DNA of 10,982 bases, from NCBI GenBank assembly GCA_937877625.1, contig CALFJG010000091.1:1-10982 (forward strand), in the 5' to 3' direction. Each line of letters starts with the position of its first letter. Position 1 is the first letter of the stretch. The notes under the pieces are model-generated. The model worked only from the letters and a program-made list of their open reading frames with translations. It was not told the origin of the DNA and did not search any database. A program made the position numbers and the translations under genes. The stretch is from an uncultured Prevotellaceae bacterium. Lineage in GTDB: Bacteria > Bacteroidota > Bacteroidia > Bacteroidales > Bacteroidaceae. Below, in pieces: positions 1 to 5,601 of the stretch.

Positions 1-54
1 CCCCGACCCTCTGCTTGTAAGGCAGACGCTCTAAACCAACTGAGCTAAGCGCCC
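1..54 (-). tRNA. tRNA-Val (anticodon UAC), partial, 3' part outside window
   Basis: Read on the minus strand from 54 down, the sequence has a 7-base acceptor arm 5' strand (GGGCGCT), then TA, a D-stem GCTC/GAGC around a loop with the usual AGTTGG core, an anticodon stem TCTGC/GCAGA, and the seven-base loop CTTACAA. This places anticodon TAC (UAC, valine) after the conserved T33. The window ends in the variable/T-arm region (GGGTCGGGG), so the T-loop and acceptor 3' strand are not visible. The visible arms pair cleanly, so this looks like a functional gene cut by the window edge. It decodes GUA/GUG-type valine codons. Confidence 0.96.
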
Positions 55-72
55 TTTTCGCAAAAAGCGTTG

Positions 73-104
73 CAAAAGTAAGGGGTTTCAACAAATAAAC
101 CAAG
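73..104 (-). promoter_or_regulatory. Bacteroidota-type promoter for tRNA-Val
   Basis: On the minus strand, TACTTTTG (80 down to 73) matches the Bacteroides -7 consensus TAnnTTTG exactly. A TTG (103-101) lies 20 bases upstream and fits the -33 element. Transcription would start a few bases downstream, roughly 10-15 bases before the tRNA 5' end at 54. This is the only promoter in the window where I can also place a -33 element at the expected spacing. Confidence 0.7.
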
Positions 105-281
105 CTTTTCCTACATTTTTTGTCGGTTTTTCGCAAAAAACACGTCAATCGCCTCGTTTTGTACGACTATTGCTTCGGTTTTGGCGAAGAGTACACCATC
201 ATTGTGCAGCAAACGCATAAACTTCAAACGATAAGGCGCAGAATAAAGTGCCTTTTGCATAAAAGGAAAGGGCAAAAGACG

Positions 282-289
282 TACTTTTG
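282..289 (+). promoter_or_regulatory. -7 promoter element of the GH127-like gene
   Basis: TACTTTTG matches TAnnTTTG exactly. The predicted transcription start is near 294-297, giving a leader of about 20 bases before the ATG at 317. The nearest TTTTG (253-257) is about 24 bases upstream, longer than the usual 19-21, so the -33 element is uncertain. This box overlaps an in-frame TTG at 287, which argues against that codon as the translation start. Confidence 0.6.
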
Positions 290-316
290 CAGACAAATAC
301 CGAAGAACCCTTTTCT

Positions 317-1378
317 ATGTGTATATATATAATAAGGCGTGTCGTATTTATTTTGATGCTATGCTTCTTGCGCGGGCTTCACGTTGGCGCACAAATGCTT
401 CCTGCGCCGATTATGCCCGTTCGCAGTGACAGCGTGGTATTTCTCAATCGCGATGTCACCAACTGGCAGTTGCTGTCGCTTATGGTAGATCGCGATGTGT
501 CGCCCTCACCGATAGCTCTTCCGCAGCGGCCTTTAGACACACTCATTAAACACTGGCAGGAAGCCACAGCCCCTCGCCTCAACCTCGTGGGTGGTTTCGG
601 CGACTTACGTCCTATACAAGGTTATGCAGCCGTGGCAACGTTCTACGAGGCCGCTGCCCTGTGGTTGCGGACCGGCTCGGCAGAATATATTGATGCGTTG
701 GAACGCACGCTGATGGGCGGGCTGCCCGATGCTATGTTCCACTCGCCCGATGCTATGGAACGCGCACTGGCAGCGCAGGCTATGATAGATGCCTCGCAAT
801 TGGTATATGCCACAGATAGCGCGGGACTATATGTAAACTTCTACTTAAACACCTTTGCACACATCGTCCGTGGCGACACCACCGACATTATTGTGGATCA
901 AAGCACCGCTATGCCTTGGCAAGGAATGGTGAAGCTACGGGTGCAAAGCGGCAATCACAGGACACTCGTCACCACGCTCCGACTTCGCTTGCCCGAATGG
1001 GCTGACGAACGCCCCACCCTTTTTATCAACGGCCACGAAACCGACTACAACGTTCAGCAGGGCTATGCTGTTATTCGCCGCCAATGGATGCGCTACGATG
1101 AACTCTATTTAGTTTTTAACACCCTGCCTCGCCCCATCGACGTTGCCGGCGGCCAGGTTTTTCGTTGTGGCCCCGTGGTTTATTGCGCACAAGAGATAAA
1201 GTCCACCTTTAAGCCGCACATCTTATCCGCCGCCGCTCCCGACGAGCAGACGGGACACCCGCGCTACAGCCTCTCGTCTGCAAACCCGTCTGATAGTAGT
1301 CAGGTGATGCTTTGTCCGTATTTTGAGGTAGAGCCTTCCTCGCGAACGGCTGTATTGCCTTATTTTACCACCCCATAG
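317..1378 (+). CDS. Secreted GH127-like (DUF1680-related) protein, truncated and probably non-catalytic
   Basis: The 353-residue protein starts at ATG 317. The frame stays open to a TTG at 287, but that codon lies inside the -7 box. Residues 1-26 look like a signal peptide: basic IIRR, then a hydrophobic stretch ending VGAQ. The rest resembles the second half of GH127 beta-L-arabinofuranosidases. There is a barrel-helix remnant (YEAAALWLRTG, about 110-120; YIDALERTL, about 124-132), then LYVNFYLN (171-178), PWQG (200-203), LRLPEWA (223-229), LFINGH (235-240), GYAVIRRQW (249-257) and CGPVVYC (284-290). Family members usually exceed 600 residues. Here most of the N-terminal barrel is absent. 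So are the E-x-C segment and the Cys-Cys pair that bind zinc and supply the nucleophile in characterised GH127 enzymes. I infer a binding or structural role, or a decaying gene. The frame is intact, which argues against a recent pseudogene. Family assignment is by motif recall, not by search. Confidence 0.68.
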   Translation: MCIYIIRRVVFILMLCFLRGLHVGAQMLPAPIMPVRSDSVVFLNRDVTNWQLLSLMVDRDVSPSPIALPQRPLDTLIKHWQEATAPRLNLVGGFGDLRPIQGYAAVATFYEAAALWLRTGSAEYIDALERTLMGGLPDAMFHSPDAMERALAAQAMIDASQLVYATDSAGLYVNFYLNTFAHIVRGDTTDIIVDQSTAMPWQGMVKLRVQSGNHRTLVTTLRLRLPEWADERPTLFINGHETDYNVQQGYAVIRRQWMRYDELYLVFNTLPRPIDVAGGQVFRCGPVVYCAQEIKSTFKPHILSAAAPDEQTGHPRYSLSSANPSDSSQVMLCPYFEVEPSSRTAVLPYFTTP

Positions 1379-1465
1379 CACAAGAAAAAAGGAGCCAAAG
1401 GCCTAAAAAAGCTTAATGACAGGCGAAAAACGACTGTTATCACACAAGAAAACACCGAGAAAGCG

Positions 1466-1473
1466 TATTTTTG
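1466..1473 (+). promoter_or_regulatory. -7 promoter element of purA
   Basis: TATTTTTG matches TAnnTTTG exactly and lies 27 bases before the purA ATG, predicting a leader of about 20 bases. No convincing TTG sits at the -33 position. The 122-base gap after the upstream gene has no clear hairpin-plus-T-run terminator, so some read-through from upstream is possible. Confidence 0.6.
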
Positions 1474-1500
1474 CGCCAAACAAACAACAAAACCTGATAT

Positions 1501-2787
1501 ATGACAAAAGGAAAAGTCGATGCGCTGCTTGGCATCGTCTTCGGCGACGAAGGAAAAGGCAAGGTCGTTGACTGGTTCACTCCCCGCTATGACATCGTGG
1601 CACGCTTTGCTGGAGGCCCCAATGCTGGCCACACCATTATTTTCGGAGGAAAGAAATTTGTGCTTCGCTCCATTCCGAGCGGTATTTTCGATGAGGGGAA
1701 ACTCAATATCATAGGCAATGGCTGTGTCATCGCTCCCGACCTCTTTATGGCGGAGGCTCAGGAGTTAGAAGCGGCAGGATACACACTCTCCGACCGCCTT
1801 ATCATCAGTCGGCGAGTCCATCTCATATTGCCCACCCACCGCCTGCTCGACCGTGCGTACGAGGCTGCCAAAGGCAAGGATGCAGTGGGTACGACGGGAA
1901 AAGGTATTGGCCCCACCTATAGCGACAAAGCAGCACGTACCGGCCTGCGTGTGGGCGACATACTCCACGATTTCAAGACCAAATACAGCAGGCTCAAAGC
2001 GCGTCACGAACAAATCCTCGCCGACCTCGGTTTCACCGACTATGACCTCGCCGAGGAAGAGGCGCGTTGGTTGGAGGGCATAGAATATATGCGTCGTTTT
2101 CGTTTGGCCGACACCGAAACAACAATCAACCAGGCCCTTGACGCGGGAAAAAATGTATTGGCAGAGGGGGCGCAGGGTTCGTTGCTCGACATTGACCACG
2201 GCACGTATCCCTTTGTGTCAAGCAGCAGCACCACCATCGGTGGCGTATGTACCGGGCTGGGTGTCGCTCCGCAGCGCATCGGTCGTGTTTTTGGTATTTT
2301 CAAAGCCTATAGCACACGCGTGGGTGCAGGCCCGTTCCCCGTAGAACTCTTTGACGCAACAGGCGACCGCCTGCGCGACATCGGCCATGAATATGGCGCG
2401 GTGACAGGACGCAACCGCCGTTGCGGGTGGCTCGACCTCGTGGCACTGAAATACGCCATAATGATAAACGGTGTGACCGACCTTGTAATGATGAAGAGCG
2501 ACGTGCTTGACACCTTCGACACAATTCGTGTATGCACGGCCTATCGCAAAGACGGACAAGAAACACAGACGATGCCCTACGACACAACGGGTTGGGAGGC
2601 TGTTTACGAAGATGTTCCCGGCTGGCAAACACCGCTCTCGGAACTACGTAGTGAGACCAACTTCCCCGCTGCATTCCGCCGTTATATCGACTACATCTCT
2701 CAGGCCACAGAAACCCCTATCAGCATCGTGTCTGTAAGCCCCGATCGTGAGGCTACCATTATTCTCAACCCCTCGCTCAAAGCCTAA
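1501..2787 (+). CDS. purA: Adenylosuccinate synthetase
   Basis: Catalyses IMP + L-aspartate + GTP to adenylosuccinate + GDP + phosphate, the first committed step from IMP to AMP, in the cytoplasm. The 428-residue length is normal for the family (E. coli about 432). The phosphate-binding motif GDEGKGK is at residues 15-21, with Asp16 the expected catalytic base, and NAGHT at 41-45 gives the catalytic His44. VGTTGKGIGPTYSDK, EGAQGSLLDIDHGTYPF with the following Ser/Thr-rich GG segment, the IMP/aspartate-loop STRVGAGPFP and GAVTGRNRRCGWLD are all present and intact. The start at ATG 1501 fits the promoter just upstream and the usual N-terminus. The gene is followed after 8 bases by the outer-membrane protein gene, suggesting one transcript. 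Confidence 0.98.
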   Translation: MTKGKVDALLGIVFGDEGKGKVVDWFTPRYDIVARFAGGPNAGHTIIFGGKKFVLRSIPSGIFDEGKLNIIGNGCVIAPDLFMAEAQELEAAGYTLSDRLIISRRVHLILPTHRLLDRAYEAAKGKDAVGTTGKGIGPTYSDKAARTGLRVGDILHDFKTKYSRLKARHEQILADLGFTDYDLAEEEARWLEGIEYMRRFRLADTETTINQALDAGKNVLAEGAQGSLLDIDHGTYPFVSSSSTTIGGVCTGLGVAPQRIGRVFGIFKAYSTRVGAGPFPVELFDATGDRLRDIGHEYGAVTGRNRRCGWLDLVALKYAIMINGVTDLVMMKSDVLDTFDTIRVCTAYRKDGQETQTMPYDTTGWEAVYEDVPGWQTPLSELRSETNFPAAFRRYIDYISQATETPISIVSVSPDREATIILNPSLKA

Positions 2788-2795
2788 CAAACGCT

Positions 2796-3467
2796 ATGAG
2801 ATTTCGCTTGCTTGCTCTTTTAATTCTATTCCCGGCCTCTCTCGTGGCGCAAGAAGAAGGGTCTGCCTCCGACTCCATATTATATAATACGCACGAGGAA
2901 GCCCCTCTCTTCCACGTAGAGATGCCGCCCGCCACCCTCTCCGCCCCGCTGCCCTATCAACCTTGGGATGTATGGTCGCTCCACGAAGGCGTGAACGCAC
3001 GCCTCTCCTTTGGTGCCTCAACAGGATTTGGAAAAAACGCACCTAAGGGCGTAGGACTTGAAGAGCGTATAGATTTCGCCTATGCCGGTAAGTGGAACAA
3101 GCGTTGGGTGTACGCTTTTATGATGAGTGGCAACAACACGACGTGGGGTCCCATTCGCCGCCGCGACATCAGTGTTACGGGCATCGTAGGCTACCGTGCC
3201 AGCGAACGGTTTAGCCTATATGCTTACGTCTCGAAAAGCCTGCTACACAACAATGGCGATTGGGGCGGCTTCTCGCTCGGCTATTACAGTCCCTTTGACC
3301 CTCCTGCCACCGACCGCGTCGGTGTTGTAGCGGAGTGGACTTTCGGCGAGAACAGCTGGTTGCAGATTGCCATAGAAGCCTCGCGAGTGAAGTACAACGG
3401 ACCATTTCCTTACTATGACTATCGCACGCCTTTCGGCATGTCTCCTATGACACCTTACAGTTGGTAA
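2796..3467 (+). CDS. Predicted outer-membrane beta-barrel protein, uncharacterised
   Basis: The 223-residue protein starts with a clear signal peptide (MRFRLLALLILFPASLVAQ). After a Pro-rich stretch (about 40-60), the mature part alternates short aromatic-rich strands and polar turns: LSFGASTGFG, RIDFAYAGKW, WVYAFMMSG, ISVTGIVGYRASERFSLYAYVSKSL, GGFSLGYYSPF, DRVGVVAEWTFG and SWLQIAIEASRV. This pattern is typical of small Bacteroidota outer-membrane beta-barrels, with perhaps 8 strands. It ends in an aromatic-rich tail closing with Trp. I do not recognise a named family and assign no transport or enzymatic role. The 8-base gap after purA and 15 bases before the helicase gene indicate co-transcription. 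Export to the envelope contrasts with its two cytoplasmic neighbours, so the operon may reflect expression level rather than a shared pathway. Confidence 0.75.
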   Translation: MRFRLLALLILFPASLVAQEEGSASDSILYNTHEEAPLFHVEMPPATLSAPLPYQPWDVWSLHEGVNARLSFGASTGFGKNAPKGVGLEERIDFAYAGKWNKRWVYAFMMSGNNTTWGPIRRRDISVTGIVGYRASERFSLYAYVSKSLLHNNGDWGGFSLGYYSPFDPPATDRVGVVAEWTFGENSWLQIAIEASRVKYNGPFPYYDYRTPFGMSPMTPYSW

Positions 3468-3482
3468 ACGTCCGCGCGTCCT

Positions 3483-5369
3483 ATGACACTCCACGAACAG
3501 CAACGACTCCTACGCTTGGAGTATGAGTACGAGAAAAAAGAGTTCCGCCGAGAGACGGAACTTTTTGGCATAGGGCGCAAGGTGAAACGCGGCGAGTGTT
3601 GGTTTCCCGTCCTAACGAGACGACGCTACTATAACTCCCTCAACCGTCTGGTGCTTGAAATCGTTCGCACCGACGACACCGACATAGCACACACCTTTGA
3701 ACACGGCAAGCGCGTGGCATTCTTTTCCGAGGACGGCGCGGGGCAACTGACTTATGCACCATTCACCGCCACCGTAAGTTTTGCCGAGGGTGAGCGTATG
3801 GTGATAGTGCTTGACAACGAGGAACAAGCCGCACGGTTGCAGCAGACAGAGCGGCTTGGCGTGCAGATTAGTTTTGACGAGACGACCTACCGCTTAATGT
3901 TTGATGCCCTGGCACGTGTGGCCTCTGCAAAAGACGGACGCCTGGCAGAGTTGCGCGAGATATTCCACGGTGCAGCCAAACCCGCAGCCTCCACATCAAT
4001 TCCCACACCCTCCCTGCCCTGGCTCAACACTTCACAGCAAAACGCCGTGGGCGATGTGTTGCGTTGTAAAGACGTGATGGTGGTTCACGGCCCACCCGGC
4101 ACGGGTAAGACCACCACGCTCGTAGAGGCTGTGTGCGAGGTGTTGCGCCGCGAGCCGCAGGTGATGGTGTGTGCACAGAGCAACACGGCGGTGGACTGGA
4201 TAAGCGAACAACTTAGTGAGCGTGGCGTGGCGGTGTTGCGTATGGGAAACCCTACGCGCGTCACAGACAAGATGCTTCAAAACACCTACGAACGCCGTTT
4301 TGAAGCACATCCCGACTATGCACAACTATGGTCTATACGCCGCACGCTTCGCCAGTTGCAACAAATGCCGAGGCGCACACGCTCCGACAGCCACCACCAA
4401 AAGATAGCACGCCTGCGCGAACGAGCCGATGAGTTGGAGGCGCGTATTCATCAGTCGCTCTTTGATGCTTGTCGAGTTGTGGCGTGTACCCTGGCCGGCT
4501 CGGCACAGCAAACATTGATGGGATGGCGGTGCCACACGCTTTTTATTGACGAGGCGGCCCAAGCCTTAGAAGCAGCCTGCTGGATAGCCCTGCCAAAGTG
4601 CCACCGTGTGGTATTCGCCGGCGACCACTGCCAACTACCACCCACCATAAAATCGCCCGAGGCACTACGCGGCGGACTCGGCGTGACGCTTATGGAGCAT
4701 ATCGCAGCAAAGCACCCCGAGAGCGTCAGGTTGCTTACCGTACAATATCGTATGAACGAGGAACTGATGCGATTCTCCTCCTATTGGTTCTACCACGGCC
4801 TACTCACCGCCGCACCCGAGGTGCGACACCGTAGCCTCCTCGACACACTTGACACTCCTTTGATATGGATAGACACTCACGCCCTACCCGATGCAGAAAG
4901 CAACGAAGAGTTTGTTGCAGGCTCCTACGGACGCATCAACAAGACCGAGGCACAGCAAACCATCCTGGCACTGCAGCATTACACGGAGCGTATCGGTATG
5001 AGACGGTTAATAAACGAGCGCGTGGACATCGGCATTATTTCACCCTACCGCGCACAAGTGCAATACTTACGCCGCCTGCTAAAACAAGAGCGCGAACTGC
5101 ACCCGTTGCTCAGTGCCATCACCGTAAACACTGTTGATGCCTTTCAAGGGCAGGAGCGCGATATTATTATTGTGAGTCTGGTACGTGCCAACGAGCAAGG
5201 CGACATAGGCTTCCTGCGCGACTTGCGACGTATGAACGTGGCAATCACACGCGCACGCAGCAAACTGATAATACTCGGCGATAGTAGCACGCTTTGCCGA
5301 CACCGCTTTTATAAAGAGCTCTACCTACGATGCAAAGTGATGCCCGCGAGTGAAGAGACAAACATTTAA
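3483..5369 (+). CDS. Superfamily 1 helicase, UPF1/IGHMBP2-like
   Basis: The 628-residue protein is a predicted ATP-dependent nucleic-acid translocase or helicase of the SF1B UPF1-like type. Motifs in order: Walker A GPPGTGKT (203-210), Walker B DEAAQ (356-360), motif III GDHCQLPP (380-387), motif IV region QYRMNEEL (421-428), motif V DAFQGQERD (552-560) and motif VI NVAITRAR (585-592). All key residues are present. The N-terminal part (about 25-130) resembles the beta-barrel 1B region of IGHMBP2-like proteins. A basic, helical, probably coiled-coil stretch (about 285-325) fits the UPF1-type insertion in RecA domain 1. The length is normal for short bacterial members, which lack the C-terminal extensions of eukaryotic ones. 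Substrate (RNA or DNA, 5'-3' by family) cannot be told from sequence. The gene starts 15 bases after the outer-membrane gene, so it probably shares the purA transcript. Confidence 0.93.
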   Translation: MTLHEQQRLLRLEYEYEKKEFRRETELFGIGRKVKRGECWFPVLTRRRYYNSLNRLVLEIVRTDDTDIAHTFEHGKRVAFFSEDGAGQLTYAPFTATVSFAEGERMVIVLDNEEQAARLQQTERLGVQISFDETTYRLMFDALARVASAKDGRLAELREIFHGAAKPAASTSIPTPSLPWLNTSQQNAVGDVLRCKDVMVVHGPPGTGKTTTLVEAVCEVLRREPQVMVCAQSNTAVDWISEQLSERGVAVLRMGNPTRVTDKMLQNTYERRFEAHPDYAQLWSIRRTLRQLQQMPRRTRSDSHHQKIARLRERADELEARIHQSLFDACRVVACTLAGSAQQTLMGWRCHTLFIDEAAQALEAACWIALPKCHRVVFAGDHCQLPPTIKSPEALRGGLGVTLMEHIAAKHPESVRLLTVQYRMNEELMRFSSYWFYHGLLTAAPEVRHRSLLDTLDTPLIWIDTHALPDAESNEEFVAGSYGRINKTEAQQTILALQHYTERIGMRRLINERVDIGIISPYRAQVQYLRRLLKQERELHPLLSAITVNTVDAFQGQERDIIIVSLVRANEQGDIGFLRDLRRMNVAITRARSKLIILGDSSTLCRHRFYKELYLRCKVMPASEETNI

Positions 5370-5403
5370 CTCATAGGAACAATCGCTATTCTTTCTTTTA
5401 GAT

Positions 5404-5411
5404 TATTTTTG
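5404..5411 (+). promoter_or_regulatory. -7 promoter element upstream of the M6 protease
   Basis: TATTTTTG matches TAnnTTTG exactly, 35 bases after the helicase stop codon. If used, transcription would start near 5417 and leave an unusually long leader of about 185 bases before the ATG at 5602. A 7-base inverted repeat, GAACAAT (5377-5383) and ATTGTTC (5420-5426), brackets the element. A weaker near-match, TTCCTTTG (5492-5499, one mismatch), would give a leader of about 95 bases. Confidence 0.5.
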
Positions 5412-5601
5412 CACCGATAATTGTTCAGGGCGGTTCTCCAATCAGACCGAATAGATTATTGTGTTATCGTCGTACAGGCTCAGCCTTATGTTTCCTTTGC
5501 ATAGCGACCTTGGACAAAAGATGCATCTGGCAGGCAAAAGCACACAGCCATAGAAAAAACATAAATCCTTATTCATAGCACACCTCGAAAAACCGAACAA
5601 G
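5412..5601 (+). promoter_or_regulatory. Possible long 5' leader of the M6 protease gene
   Basis: This stretch between the promoter-like element and the ATG has no coding frame I would accept. No recognisable riboswitch is apparent by eye, and no strong hairpin followed by a T-run was found. It is A-rich towards its end (5555-5601), as usual for Bacteroidota translation starts without Shine-Dalgarno pairing. It is recorded as a candidate leader only. Confidence 0.3.

Noticed and set aside
173..189. CTTCG/CGAAG hairpin in the first intergenic region
   Set aside because: Only 5 bp with no T-run on either strand; expected by chance.
111..332. Two overlapping short frames (70 codons plus strand, 61 codons minus strand) between the tRNA and the GH127-like gene
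   Set aside because: They overlap each other and the mapped promoter elements, and the products show no family features.
1379..1452. Direct repeat CACAAGAAAA (1379-1388 and 1443-1452)
   Set aside because: Two copies of an A-rich 10-mer in an A-rich gap can arise by chance; no flanking mobile-element signature.
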